The notes beneath the pieces were generated by a model, which ran no database searches, was not told where the DNA came from, and saw only the letters and a list, made by a program, of their open reading frames with translations. Positions 17,034-25,365 of a stretch of 64,000 nt of DNA are shown here, in pieces. The first letter of the stretch is position 1. Each line of letters starts with the position of its first letter. The stretch is from assembly GCF_001612785.1 (NCBI RefSeq), contig NZ_BDBC01000039.1:1-64000 (forward strand). Direction: 5' to 3'. The translations under genes and the position numbers were made by a program. This DNA comes from Nocardia beijingensis NBRC 16342 (GTDB taxonomy: Bacteria; Actinomycetota; Actinomycetes; Mycobacteriales; Mycobacteriaceae).

Positions 17034-17531
17034 GTGTGGCAGCTCTACCGAGCAGTACTCCGCACCGACGACCATCGTGTACTCGGCTATGTGGACGTCG
17101 GCCCGAGGCTCATGGAACACGCCAGGATCGGCCACCACCTCGTCCAAGCGATCGAACGACTGCTCACCGAGCCCACCCGGGTCACCTGGGCCGGACGGGA
17201 CGCGCCGACGCCGGAGCAGGGCGCAAACCTCTACCGCACAGTGGGTTCGGTCGCCGCGCTGGTACCGCCGGAACACGGCGCGGTCGGCCGCTATCTCCTC
17301 AATCACGACTTGCGGGTCTTCGTCGACAAGGCGACCGTACTGGAGAACGAGGCCCGCCACCGCATCCACCCGCTGCCCTTGCTCACCGCGGAACCCGTAC
17401 CCGCCCCGGCCCGCACAGTGGGCGACCACACCGTCCTCGGCTCGTGGGCACACGCTCTGATCTCGGTCCGCGACACCGTGCCCAAGGGATACGAACAACG
17501 AAAGTTCGACCTGGTGGAAAGTTTTTCGTAA
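17034..17531 (+). CDS. hypothetical protein, 165 residues
   Basis: I do not recognise this protein. From GTG 17034 it reads MWQLYRAVLRTDDHRVLGYV and continues as a soluble basic protein with many His and Arg and no signal peptide. Third-position GC is high as in real genes of this region, and a GAAGGGAA ribosome site lies upstream. Neighbours give no clue: it follows a 300-base stretch with no convincing gene. Confidence 0.5.
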   Translation: MWQLYRAVLRTDDHRVLGYVDVGPRLMEHARIGHHLVQAIERLLTEPTRVTWAGRDAPTPEQGANLYRTVGSVAALVPPEHGAVGRYLLNHDLRVFVDKATVLENEARHRIHPLPLLTAEPVPAPARTVGDHTVLGSWAHALISVRDTVPKGYEQRKFDLVESFS

Positions 17532-17723
17532 ATGTCACCCCGGTGACCGAACTGCGCGCCACTGTGGGCTATCGCCGCCGGTGGCGGACTCCAGGCACTC
17601 GAGCTCGAGGCGCCCGTCGCCGGTCAGCGGCGCGGTCGGAAAGCGCGGATGACGAACCGGCTCATCGCCTGGTGCGCGCCGTGGCTTGGCTCGGGCAGCG
17701 CTACCGTTCGCCTCGGCCCCGGC

Positions 17724-18245
17724 TCAATGGTCCGATGGCACCCTGGAGGATGCCGAACCCGCACGGTGCTCGGCCTCGGCGAGTTCTTTCAACGTCAGCA
17801 GTTGTTTGCGCATCATGACCAGATCACCCAGGGCCAGTGCCGCCGCGACGACTTTCGGTGCGCCGCAGCGCATCCGGACGACCAGCCGCGTTCCCGCACC
17901 TTCGGCACGCACCGCGTAGGTGACGCAGACTTTGCCCGCGACCAGGGTGATGTGCCGGCCCAATACGAAGGACACCAAGTCGAATTGGGACATGAACCGT
18001 TGTCCCACCGCGAGTTCGGTCAGCATCGGGTCGCGCCGGCGCGGGCTGCGCCTGCCGAAATGGTCCAGCAGGTCGTAGCTGTAAGGCGCGACGCGCAATT
18101 GGCACAGCCAGGCGTAGACCAGAGCGGGCGGCGCGTCGACGCTGATCGCGCGATCGGCTTGGAGTCCGCCGGGTTGCCGGTCGTCGCACGGCAAGGGCGC
18201 CTCGCGTTCGGCCTCGGTGGCGCCCCACACCGTCCCGGGGATCAT
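17724..18245 (-). CDS. SRPBCC/START-like protein (second gene of pair)
   Basis: The 173-residue protein looks like a START/SRPBCC lipid- or polyketide-binding fold: RAISVDAPPALVYAWLCQLR is the typical first strand and helix, followed by TELAVGQRFMSQF and GTRLVVRMRC and a C-terminal helix with MMRKQLLTLKELAEAEH. Its ATG overlaps the stop of the upstream SRPBCC gene (ATGA), so both are coupled and likely work together. The TetR gene at 18629 is divergent and probably regulates the pair. Confidence 0.7.
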   Translation of the reverse strand: MIPGTVWGATEAEREAPLPCDDRQPGGLQADRAISVDAPPALVYAWLCQLRVAPYSYDLLDHFGRRSPRRRDPMLTELAVGQRFMSQFDLVSFVLGRHITLVAGKVCVTYAVRAEGAGTRLVVRMRCGAPKVVAAALALGDLVMMRKQLLTLKELAEAEHRAGSASSRVPSDH

Positions 18246-18607
18246 GCCGCCGCCGCGATCCGGCGCAGCATCCGACGAACCACCACTCGGTGACCGCCAC
18301 TCCCCACGACCAGCGCACGATAGATCCGGCCGTGCAGGCCGGGAAAGTCGCCGTAGCTGCGGGCGCGCACGCGGGTCCGGCTCGGGCCCTCCTCGTCCAG
18401 TTCGAAGATCAATGCGTACGTCGAAAACCAGTGCTGTCCGCGCAGAGCCAAACGCCGCGGCCGCGTTACGGAATCGATGACGAACCCGGACGGCGGCGAG
18501 GGCTCGTGCGGGTCGTGACAGACGACTTTCAAGACCGCCTTCCACGCCCGGTCCCGGTTCGCGTCGACCGATCTGGCATGCTCATCTATATAGGACAATC
18601 GCTCCAT
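18242..18607 (-). CDS. SRPBCC-type protein (first gene of pair)
   Basis: The 121-residue protein (YIDEHARSVDANRDRAWKAVLK then LRGQHWFSTYALIFELDEEG and RVRARSYGDFPGLHGRIYRALVVGSG) fits a short SRPBCC/DUF2867-like fold. The GRIYRALVVGSGGHRVVVRRML end is typical of this family. The start ATG at 18607 lies inside a palindrome that is probably the TetR operator, suggesting a very short or absent leader. It overlaps the next SRPBCC gene by four bases. Confidence 0.7.
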   Translation of the reverse strand: MERLSYIDEHARSVDANRDRAWKAVLKVVCHDPHEPSPPSGFVIDSVTRPRRLALRGQHWFSTYALIFELDEEGPSRTRVRARSYGDFPGLHGRIYRALVVGSGGHRVVVRRMLRRIAAAA

Positions 18608-18612
18608 ATAGA
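18585..18612. promoter_or_regulatory. putative TetR operator between divergent genes
   Basis: An inverted repeat TCTATAT-N14-ATATAGA lies in the space between the SRPBCC pair and the TetR gene and covers the SRPBCC start codon. The A/T-rich arms stand out from the surrounding GC-rich sequence and also offer -10-like TATATA elements. Confidence 0.55.
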
Positions 18613-18628
18613 AGGAACGTACTAGTAC

Positions 18629-19222
18629 ATGGCGCCGCCTCGCAAGCACGACACCGACGTGATCCTCGACGCAGCACGCGCACTCGTCCTCGCCGAAGGG
18701 CCGCGCGCGGCCAGCGTGGCGGCCATCGCCGAGGCCAGTGGCGCTCCGGTCGGCACCCTCTATCACCGCTTCGGCAACCGCAACGGTGTGCTCACCGCGG
18801 CATGGCTGCGCGCGCTGCGGCGATTCCAGGACGGCACCCTCGCCGCCGCCGACCAGCCGGACCCGGTGGAAGCGGGCGTCGGGATGGTGCGCGCCGCCCT
18901 CCGGTTCGGCCGCGAGCTGCCCCAGGACGCCAAGCTCTTACTCGAACTGCGTCCCAGCGATCTGCTCGACGGCGAGCCGGACGCCGAGTTCCGCGCGACG
19001 CTGGCAGGCATGAACGCGCCGCTGATCGAGCATTTGCGCCGCATCGCGCGCGCTTTGCTCGGCCGGGACGGCGAGCGGGAGATCGACGCGGTCAGCCGCG
19101 CGATCGTCGATCTGCCCTACGCGGCGCTGCGCCGCCACGCCCATGCCGCGGAACTGCCCGCTTGGCTGGAGGACGACCTGACCGCCGCCGCCCGGACCCT
19201 GCTGACTTCCTACCGCCCCTGA
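18629..19222 (+). CDS. TetR-family transcriptional regulator
   Basis: The 197-residue protein has a TetR N-terminal helix-turn-helix (residues 8-55; SVAAIAEASGAPVGTLYHRF is diagnostic) and an all-helical ligand domain. It starts 21 bases from the divergent SRPBCC pair and a palindrome covers the gap, so it likely represses both sides and responds to a ligand related to the SRPBCC substrate. Confidence 0.9.
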   Translation: MAPPRKHDTDVILDAARALVLAEGPRAASVAAIAEASGAPVGTLYHRFGNRNGVLTAAWLRALRRFQDGTLAAADQPDPVEAGVGMVRAALRFGRELPQDAKLLLELRPSDLLDGEPDAEFRATLAGMNAPLIEHLRRIARALLGRDGEREIDAVSRAIVDLPYAALRRHAHAAELPAWLEDDLTAAARTLLTSYRP

Positions 19223-19233
19223 CCCGCCCCGGC

Positions 19234-19884
19234 TCAGCCTGCGATCAACGCCGGAGTGAGTTCGTCGAGGCCGGAAATGACCTTCGCCGCCAAGGCGAGC
19301 GCGTCGGACGCGGGCGGGTATTCCGGGCGCGGCGCCGCGATCACCCGCATCCCGGCCGCGTGGGCCGAGCGCAGGCCGTTGCTCGAGTCCTCGACGGCGA
19401 CACAGTCGCCCGGCCGCTGCCGCAAAAACGTCGCGACCGTCAGGTAGACATCCGGCGCCGGTTTGCCCCGATCGACCTCCTCGGTGGAGAAGGTGACGGA
19501 GAAATACTCGATCAGACCCGTCCGGCCCAGCACCGTGTCGATGAGCGCGCGCGGCGACGAACTGGCCAGCCCGAGCGGCCAGTGCTCACACATCCGCTGC
19601 ACGGCCGCGACCGCGCCCGGCAGCAGCGGCACCCCGTCGGCGTAGCGCTCGGACATCCGCTCGATCACCTCCCGAGCGACGGTCTCCGGCGGCTCGCCGA
19701 CCCCGAGTTCGCCGCTCAGATAGGCCGACCACTCCCCGGTGCTCATCCCCATCAACCGCTGCTGGGTGTCGGGCAGCCACCGCCCGCCCTTCTCCGCGAC
19801 GTAGCCGCGCCGCACCAGTTCCCAGACCGGCTCGGAATCGATCAGCACGCCGTCCATGTCGAACACGACCGCGGTGATACCCAT
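19234..19884 (-). CDS. HAD-superfamily phosphatase (beta-phosphoglucomutase-like)
   Basis: The 216-residue protein has HAD motif I FDMDGVLIDSEP (nucleophile Asp9, acid Asp11), motif II LASSSPR, Lys in DRGKPAPDVYL and motif IV VAVEDSSNGLRSA. The small helical cap and overall length match sugar-phosphate phosphatases of the YniC/2-deoxyglucose-6-phosphatase type. ATG 19884 is set just before motif I. It converges with the TetR gene, 11 bases between stops. Confidence 0.9.
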   Translation of the reverse strand: MGITAVVFDMDGVLIDSEPVWELVRRGYVAEKGGRWLPDTQQRLMGMSTGEWSAYLSGELGVGEPPETVAREVIERMSERYADGVPLLPGAVAAVQRMCEHWPLGLASSSPRALIDTVLGRTGLIEYFSVTFSTEEVDRGKPAPDVYLTVATFLRQRPGDCVAVEDSSNGLRSAHAAGMRVIAAPRPEYPPASDALALAAKVISGLDELTPALIAG

Positions 19885-19964
19885 GCGCACAAAGCCTTTC
19901 GCCAGCCGAAGCGGTCCCCGATCCGCCGCGGCCGTAACGCGTCTCCGGCCGCGGGAACCGGGCC

Positions 19965-19990
19965 GATATCGCCCGCGAGAGGGCGATATC
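19965..19990. repeat. 10-base perfect inverted repeat between divergent genes
   Basis: GATATCGCCC and GGGCGATATC form a perfect stem with a 6-base loop in the 199-base gap between the HAD phosphatase and the thioesterase. It could be an operator dyad or an RNA hairpin in the HAD leader. Confidence 0.45.
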
Positions 19991-20083
19991 CGGTCGCGCA
20001 CCAGCCTAGGCGGTACCGGTCCGTGACGACGGACACAGCACCCGCGCGGCGAGCATTCGCCGGGCAACCGATAACTTGTTCTC

Positions 20084-20761
20084 ATGAACGAACCGCAGGC
20101 CGGCGACTCGCTGCCGAGCAAGGAGCACCACGAGGGCGGGTTCCGGCCGATGACCGAGTTGATCGCCGCGCACGAGGCCGCCAAGGACGACATCTCCCGC
20201 GGCGGTCCGCACTACGGCCAGTTCATCGAGCAGGTGCGCGGCCTGATGGACCGCGTCCGGCTCGCCTCGCCCTCCGACGAGCTGGCGGTGGAGGCGATCG
20301 GCGTGCTCAAGGAGCTGAACGACAAGCTCGACGCCGCCAAGGTGGACGAGTGGTCGACGCCGAACTGGACACGCTTCGACCTGCCCGCCCGCGGCAACAT
20401 CACCCTGCCGCCGTTCTTCATCGACCATGTCGACCCGCAGACCGGCGTCGACGCGCGCCTGACCTTCCGCACATTCCACCTCGGCGGCAACAGCGCCGCC
20501 CACGGCGGCCAGATCGCCATCGCCTTCGACGACCTGCTCGGCATGGCGGCGGCGGTGCGCTCCGGCGCGGTGACCAGGACGGCGTCGCTCACCGTCGACT
20601 ACCGCTCCATCACGCCGCTGAACACCGAACTGAAGGTGCGCGCGTGGGCCGAACGCCAGGAGGGGCGCAAGGTCTATGTGCGGGCCACCCTGCACGACGG
20701 CGACCGGCTGTGCGCGGAGGCGAACGGCTTGTTCATCGTGCTCAAGCCCGGCCAGCCCTGA
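20084..20761 (+). CDS. PaaI-type hotdog thioesterase
   Basis: The 225-residue protein has an N-terminal helical region and a C-terminal hotdog domain: GGNSAAHGGQIAIAFDDLLGM matches the acyl-CoA thioesterase active-site helix (HGG...D), followed by RTASLTVDYRSITPLNTELKVRAW and AEANGLFIVLKPGQP. Such enzymes hydrolyse acyl- or aryl-CoA thioesters. ATG 20084 is the first good start. It precedes a non-coding stretch of about 500 bases. Confidence 0.87.
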   Translation: MNEPQAGDSLPSKEHHEGGFRPMTELIAAHEAAKDDISRGGPHYGQFIEQVRGLMDRVRLASPSDELAVEAIGVLKELNDKLDAAKVDEWSTPNWTRFDLPARGNITLPPFFIDHVDPQTGVDARLTFRTFHLGGNSAAHGGQIAIAFDDLLGMAAAVRSGAVTRTASLTVDYRSITPLNTELKVRAWAERQEGRKVYVRATLHDGDRLCAEANGLFIVLKPGQP

Positions 20762-21259
20762 CACTCGTTGCAGCACGTCGAGGGCTGACCGGTTCGCGAG
20801 GACGTCTTGGGGACGCCCCCGCGCCACGCTGAGGGCTGGCTTCGGGCGCGGGGCATTCCGGCTACCGATCAGGTGGGGACAGGCTCCCCGCCGTTCATCC
20901 CTGCCGCTTCGGCCCGCCGCGGGGTTCGCGCTGTCGCACGCCTTGGTGACCGCGGCGGTTCGACGGAGTCCGTGCAAGCGCCGACGACGGGAATTGCCAG
21001 ACGGCAGGGCCATCGGGTCACATGCCATCGATCGTGTGCGACGCAGAGTGCCGTCGCGCATGGCATACGGTGCAAGGTTGCACGAAATGCTCTGCACAGC
21101 ACGGAAATTCGTGTCAGCGAACAGAGCGCAGGTAGACGAGTCGAGAGCGCCCCGGGGAACCCCGTACCCGCACTCGATGCAGACTCGCGCGCAATGCGTT
21201 CGCTGGCCGAACGCCGCGACGCTCGCCGGTCGGAAGTCCCACCGGCGAGCGCCCACCGA
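20762..21259. other. intergenic stretch without a supported gene
   Basis: About 500 bases between the thioesterase stop and the sulfotransferase stop. Open frames exist on both strands but none has homology, normal codon use or a ribosome site. No tRNA cloverleaf, strong hairpin or repeat was found. Local base composition is less GC-biased than in the neighbouring genes, so it may be decayed sequence. Confidence 0.5.
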
Positions 21260-22429
21260 TCACCGCCCCGGGAAGTGCGCTTCCCGGTACGCGCCGAACC
21301 GGGCGTCCACCTGCTCGGCGCTCAACCCGAAATCGCCGAGGGTGTAGCGGTGCGCCGGACGCGCGGCGCCCGAGGTGCTCTCCGCGTGCAAGGCGGTCAT
21401 CGCCGCCTCCGCCTCGTCGGTCAGCGGCAGCCCGAAGTGCCGGTAGATCGACGTGACCGTGCCGATCGGATCGGCGACGAACTCGTCGTAGTCGACGTCG
21501 CAGAACTGCGCCGCGTCGTGGCGTTCGCGGTCGGCGAGGAACCGCTCCGCGCCGCGCGCCCACAGATCCAATTGGGTCGCGCCGACCACCGGGCCGCGGA
21601 ACTTCTCCGACCAGCCCGCCGACGCCTGCTCGTTCAAGCTGCACACCGACGCGATGATGGTGCGCGGATCGCGGTGCATCTGGATGACCAGCGCGTCCGG
21701 ATATACCTCGAAGATCGCGTCCAGCGCGAACAGGTGGCTGGGGTTCTTCAGCACCCATCGCTTGCCCGCGTCCGGCAGCCCGATCAGCTGGAGGTTGCGG
21801 CGGTGCCTGCGGTAGGCGGGTGTCCAGTCCTGGTCGCGCAGCCACTCGGAATAGGTGGGCAGGTAGGCCAGGCATTCGTAGGACACCGACATGGCCGATT
21901 GGCGCAGCAACTGCCAGCATTCCTCGACCTGATCGGCCGAGATGTGGTGCACGCCCATGAACTCCGGGTGCTCGACGTGATGCTTGTCGTAGGCGGCGGC
22001 CAGACGCTGGTAGACCGGGTTGCTCGCCCAGGTCTCGCGCGGCGGGCGCGGTTGCGGCATCTCGGTCAGCCACATCTCGAGCCCTTGGTGCGCCGGGTCG
22101 GCGTTGAGCAGGCGGTGCACGGCCGTCGTGCCCGAGCGCGGCAGGCCGGTCACGAAGATCGGGCGCTCGATCGCCACGTCGGCGTGTTCCGGATGCTGTC
22201 GCCAGGCCGCCTCGCTGAGCAGCCGCGCGATCAGCGCGCCGCGCAGGAAGGCGCGGTTGACCTTGTTGCCGAACGGCGTCAGTTCGGCGTCCTTCGCATA
22301 GGACTCGAGCAGCACCTCGAGGCCATCGCGGTAGTCGTCGGCGCCGAAGTCGTCCAGCCCGACGACCTTGGTCGCCGAGGCGTGCAGATCGTCGATGGTG
22401 CCGACGTCGTCCCTACCGATCACGGTCAT
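21260..22429 (-). CDS. sulfotransferase family protein (Rv3529c-like)
   Basis: The 389-residue protein has the PAPS-binding loop TGLPRSGTT at residues 94-102 and the 3'-phosphate-binding region IQMHRDPRTIIASVCSL, both hallmarks of PAPS-dependent sulfotransferases; WVLKNPSHLF lies between. It is the third gene of an operon with an SDR and a DUF1214 protein, the order of Rv3531c-Rv3530c-Rv3529c in the M. tuberculosis cholesterol regulon. It starts three bases after the SDR stop. The divergent cysD-cysNC genes make PAPS, its presumed donor. The acceptor, perhaps a steroid or lipid, is not known. Confidence 0.88.
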   Translation of the reverse strand: MTVIGRDDVGTIDDLHASATKVVGLDDFGADDYRDGLEVLLESYAKDAELTPFGNKVNRAFLRGALIARLLSEAAWRQHPEHADVAIERPIFVTGLPRSGTTAVHRLLNADPAHQGLEMWLTEMPQPRPPRETWASNPVYQRLAAAYDKHHVEHPEFMGVHHISADQVEECWQLLRQSAMSVSYECLAYLPTYSEWLRDQDWTPAYRRHRRNLQLIGLPDAGKRWVLKNPSHLFALDAIFEVYPDALVIQMHRDPRTIIASVCSLNEQASAGWSEKFRGPVVGATQLDLWARGAERFLADRERHDAAQFCDVDYDEFVADPIGTVTSIYRHFGLPLTDEAEAAMTALHAESTSGAARPAHRYTLGDFGLSAEQVDARFGAYREAHFPGR

Positions 22430-22432
22430 CTC

Positions 22433-23209
22433 CTAGTGGTGGAATTCGCCTGCGTTGACGTCCAGGCACGCGCCGGTGATGGCGCGCGCCATGGCGGACG
22501 CGAAGAACACGACCGCGTCGGCGATCTCGTCGGGTTCGGGCAGTTTGCGCAGGTCGGTGGTCTTGGCGGTCTCGGCGTAGACCTCATCCGGGGTGATCCC
22601 CCGCTGCTGCGCGAGGTAGTTGAAGTACCACTTCAGGTTGTCGGCCCAGATATAGCCGGGCGCGACGGAATTGACCCGGATGCCCTTCGGCCCGAGTTCG
22701 GTGGCCAGGCTCTGCGCCAGCGCGAGCAGGCTGGCCTTGGCCATCTTGTACGGCCCGAAAGTGCGCCGCGAGTGGTGCAGCACCGCCGAGTTGATCATCA
22801 CCACCGAGCCCTTGGTCTCGGCGAGGGCGGGCACGAACAGCCTGGTCAGCCGCAGCGCGGCCAGCACGTTCGTCTCGAAGCCCGCGCGCACCTGGTCCAG
22901 GTCGACATCGGCGAGGTCGACGATGGGCGGGATCGCGAAGGCGTTGTTCACCAGCGTGTCCACCTTGCCGAACGCGCTGTGCGCGGCCTCGACCAGGTTG
23001 GCCGCCGCCGCCTCGTCGTTGATGTCGGTCGGAACGACCACCGCGCGCCTGCCCAGTTCGGCGATCTCCTTCGCCACCTCGGTCAGCCGCGATTCGGTGC
23101 GGGAGGCGAGCACCACGTCCGCGCCGGCCTTCGCGCTCTGCACGGCGATCGCGCGCCCCAGTCCCGGCCCGACGCCGGAGACGACGACCACTTTGTCCTG
23201 CAACAACAT
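22433..23209 (-). CDS. short-chain dehydrogenase/reductase (Rv3530c-like)
   Basis: The 258-residue protein is a classical SDR: GVGPGLGRA cofactor loop at 12-20, NNAFAIP for the Rossmann core, catalytic Ser in INSAVLHHS and YxxxK in PYKMAK, and VNSVAPGYIW after the catalytic helix. It should oxidise or reduce a hydroxyl or keto group with NAD(P). Its ATG overlaps the upstream DUF1214 stop (TGATG), and the sulfotransferase follows three bases on. A role on a steroid or lipid alcohol is inferred from the KstR-type control of the operon. Confidence 0.9.
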   Translation of the reverse strand: MLLQDKVVVVSGVGPGLGRAIAVQSAKAGADVVLASRTESRLTEVAKEIAELGRRAVVVPTDINDEAAAANLVEAAHSAFGKVDTLVNNAFAIPPIVDLADVDLDQVRAGFETNVLAALRLTRLFVPALAETKGSVVMINSAVLHHSRRTFGPYKMAKASLLALAQSLATELGPKGIRVNSVAPGYIWADNLKWYFNYLAQQRGITPDEVYAETAKTTDLRKLPEPDEIADAVVFFASAMARAITGACLDVNAGEFHH

Positions 23210-24372
23210 CAGCCGAGCATCCTCTCCGCTACGGCGACCTGACGGGCCGCGATCCGGTCGCGCCACTGCTGCGGAGTGACCCGCGCCTGCTCGTGGAACG
23301 GCAGGCGATTCGGCAGGTCCGCGACGGAGACGATCTCCACGGTCGGCCCGTCGTCGGGTTTCATCTCCCGCGACAGCCGCTGCCAGCGGAACTGGAGATA
23401 GCCCCGCGAGTGCCCGGTGCGCTCGATCCAGTTGGCCAGGCCGGGGTCGCGCTCGCTGACCACCAGCCGGATCTTCCCGTCCGGGTCCACGTGCGCCTGG
23501 TCGGCGGTGAGGCTGGTCTGGTGGTTGATGTAGTCCAGCGACAGGTACCACATGCTGCCGAGCTGGAAGCCCTGGTAGGGCGCGTCCGATTTGGGCACCG
23601 TGATGATCATGGCCTGGTCGTCGTCCAGGTCGTAGTGACCCACCGAGGAGAACTGCGTGCTCAGCCCGCCGGGGGTCGGCCTCGGCTCGGTCAGCGTGTT
23701 CACCGGCAGGTTCAGATAGAACCACTCCGGGAAGGCCAGGAAGGTCTTCAACCGCGACACCAGCATCTTGCCCGCCACGCCGTACCGCTTGGCCAGCAGG
23801 TCCTTGGTCGGCGGCGGCGGCGCCTCGCCGATCCGGTCGGCGCGCTGGATGCGGATGGTGCCCGCCTTCTCCGTCGCCCAATCGCTGTGCACCTCGCGGA
23901 CCACGAGCATCGCCGCGTCGGCGCCGAGGTGGATGTAGCCGGGACGCGCTTCGCCCGGCCCGAAGCGGATCTCATAGGTCCCGTCCGGACGGATGTCGAG
24001 CTCCCGATCGTCGAAGGCGGTCAGGCTGTCGGGCACGTCGACGGGCGAATAGTTGCCGTTGAGCACCTGGAAGCTCAGGTCGCGGGTGGTGCCGCGGGTG
24101 CCGGTCACCACGTATTCGGCGTCCGGGCGCAGGTAGGAGTGGTAGTAGAGGGTGTCGGGGTTGTCCAGCCCCATCTTGGTGTACGGGCCGGTGGACATGA
24201 CGAAGAACGGGAAGTCCAGCTCGTAGGCCCAGGCCATCTGCAATGACGCGCGGATGCTGCCCGCCAGATAGTCGTAACCCTCGACGAGGTCCTGTTCGGT
24301 GCGGATGTGCGCGGCTCCGGTGATGATCTGCTCGGCGGCGGCGATGGCGTCCGCGAACGGCTGTGTCAGCAA
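23209..24372 (-). CDS. DUF1214 domain protein (Rv3531c-like)
   Basis: The 387-residue protein carries a C-terminal DUF1214 domain (SMWYLSLDYINHQTSLT, then PDGKIRLVVSERDPG and NWIERTGHSRGYLQFRWQRL). DUF1214 proteins have no assigned reaction, although they sit in lipid and steroid gene clusters. It is first gene of the operon, directly downstream of a KstR-type box and a second palindrome. No signal peptide is seen. Synteny with the Rv3531c operon supports the identity. Confidence 0.85.
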   Translation of the reverse strand: MLTQPFADAIAAAEQIITGAAHIRTEQDLVEGYDYLAGSIRASLQMAWAYELDFPFFVMSTGPYTKMGLDNPDTLYYHSYLRPDAEYVVTGTRGTTRDLSFQVLNGNYSPVDVPDSLTAFDDRELDIRPDGTYEIRFGPGEARPGYIHLGADAAMLVVREVHSDWATEKAGTIRIQRADRIGEAPPPPTKDLLAKRYGVAGKMLVSRLKTFLAFPEWFYLNLPVNTLTEPRPTPGGLSTQFSSVGHYDLDDDQAMIITVPKSDAPYQGFQLGSMWYLSLDYINHQTSLTADQAHVDPDGKIRLVVSERDPGLANWIERTGHSRGYLQFRWQRLSREMKPDDGPTVEIVSVADLPNRLPFHEQARVTPQQWRDRIAARQVAVAERMLG

Positions 24373-24396
24373 GAGGCTCTCTCCGGTGTTCCAAAT

Positions 24397-24415
24397 ATGT
24401 ACCGCTCTGGTACAT
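24397..24415. promoter_or_regulatory. palindrome, putative operator (IclR or TetR type)
   Basis: ATGTACC-GCTCT-GGTACAT is a perfect 7-base dyad with a 5-base centre, between the divergent DUF1214 operon and the IclR gene. It is distinct from the nearby KstR-type box and may be the site of the IclR regulator itself. Confidence 0.55.
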
Positions 24416-24432
24416 TTCGATAGGAGAAAGAT

Positions 24433-24446
24433 TAGAACGTGTTCTA
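24433..24446. promoter_or_regulatory. KstR-type operator
   Basis: TAGAACGTGTTCTA is a perfect palindrome and fits the published KstR consensus TnnAACnnGTTnnA at every fixed position. KstR is the TetR repressor of the cholesterol regulon in mycobacteria and relatives. The site lies 10 bases before the IclR start and 61 bases before the DUF1214 start, so it can govern both directions. Confidence 0.75.
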
Positions 24447-24456
24447 GGAGTGGTCA

Positions 24457-25356
24457 ATGGTCGGCCGTCGGTCCGCGCCCACCGCACGGGTGGTGCAGGT
24501 CCTGGATTTCTTCGTCGAACAGCGCGGGAAGCGCTTCGGGCTCTCCGAACTGGCCCGCGAGCTCGACCTGGCGAAACCGACCTGCCTGGGCATCCTCACC
24601 GAGCTGACGGCGGGCGGCTATCTGGTACGCGACGCCGACGCCCGCACCTACGGGCTCGGACCAGCGCTGATCGCGGCGGGGCGGGTGGCGCAGGACAGCT
24701 TCGCCATCTCCGCGCTAGCACGCGTCGAGCTGGAGAAACTCTCCGCGCGCTACCACACCACCTGCACCGCGTCGGCGGTCGTCGGCGAGCAGATCATGGT
24801 GCTGGAGAGCACCGGCCCCGGCCTGGTCAAGGTGGGCGCGGCCTACCATTTCGCGCCGCCGGTCGGCCTGATGTACGTGCTCTGGGACACCGACGCGGCG
24901 TTCGACGCCTGGCTGGCCAAGCCGCCCGCGGTGCCGTTGCGGCAGGACGAGGCGCGCCTGCGCCAAGTCGTCGCGGAATGCCGTGAGCGGGGATTCCTGG
25001 TCGAGAGCATGACCACCGCCGGACGGCGCCTTTACTCGCTGCTGGCCGGGGTCGCTGATCGCGATCTACCTCCCGAGCTGCGGGAACTGGTCGGCGAACT
25101 GGTGACCAGCCTCGGCGAGCGGGTGTATCTGGGCGCGGATCTGCGGCCGCGCAAGGAACACGCGGTGAGCCTGCTCGCCGCACCGACCTTCGACGGCGAC
25201 GGCAGGCAGAACATGGTGCTCACGATGTACGTCGGCCGCTCGATCACCGGAGCGGAGATCACCCGCCGCGGCGCGGCGCTGATGGCCGCCGCCGACGCGG
25301 TGACGGCGAACTCGGGCGGACGCAAGCCATTGACCGAAGACCGAAACGTGTTCTAG
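24457..25356 (+). CDS. IclR-family transcriptional regulator
   Basis: The 299-residue protein has an N-terminal IclR winged helix (residues 8-65; FGLSELARELDLAKPTCLGI) and a C-terminal effector domain (HTTCTASAVVGEQIMVLEST, and IGAE-like end ITGAEITRRGAALMAAADAV). It is a little longer than the usual 250-270 residues. It lies divergent from the sulfotransferase operon and 9 bases before cysD, and may control either. The start is set by GGAG at 24447-24450. Confidence 0.9.
   Translation: MVGRRSAPTARVVQVLDFFVEQRGKRFGLSELARELDLAKPTCLGILTELTAGGYLVRDADARTYGLGPALIAAGRVAQDSFAISALARVELEKLSARYHTTCTASAVVGEQIMVLESTGPGLVKVGAAYHFAPPVGLMYVLWDTDAAFDAWLAKPPAVPLRQDEARLRQVVAECRERGFLVESMTTAGRRLYSLLAGVADRDLPPELRELVGELVTSLGERVYLGADLRPRKEHAVSLLAAPTFDGDGRQNMVLTMYVGRSITGAEITRRGAALMAAADAVTANSGGRKPLTEDRNVF
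25342..25355. promoter_or_regulatory. KstR-like half-conserved box before cysD
   Basis: CGAAACGTGTTCTA keeps the AACnnGTT core and the right arm of the KstR consensus, but has C in place of the first T. It overlaps the IclR stop codon and lies 10 bases before the cysD start. It may be a weak KstR site or chance. Confidence 0.35.
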
Positions 25357-25365
25357 TTTTGCGGT

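Noticed and set aside
20807..23242. 811-residue plus-strand frame across the thioesterase-sulfotransferase gap
   Set aside because: Covers the sulfotransferase and SDR genes on the wrong strand and has no recognisable domain.
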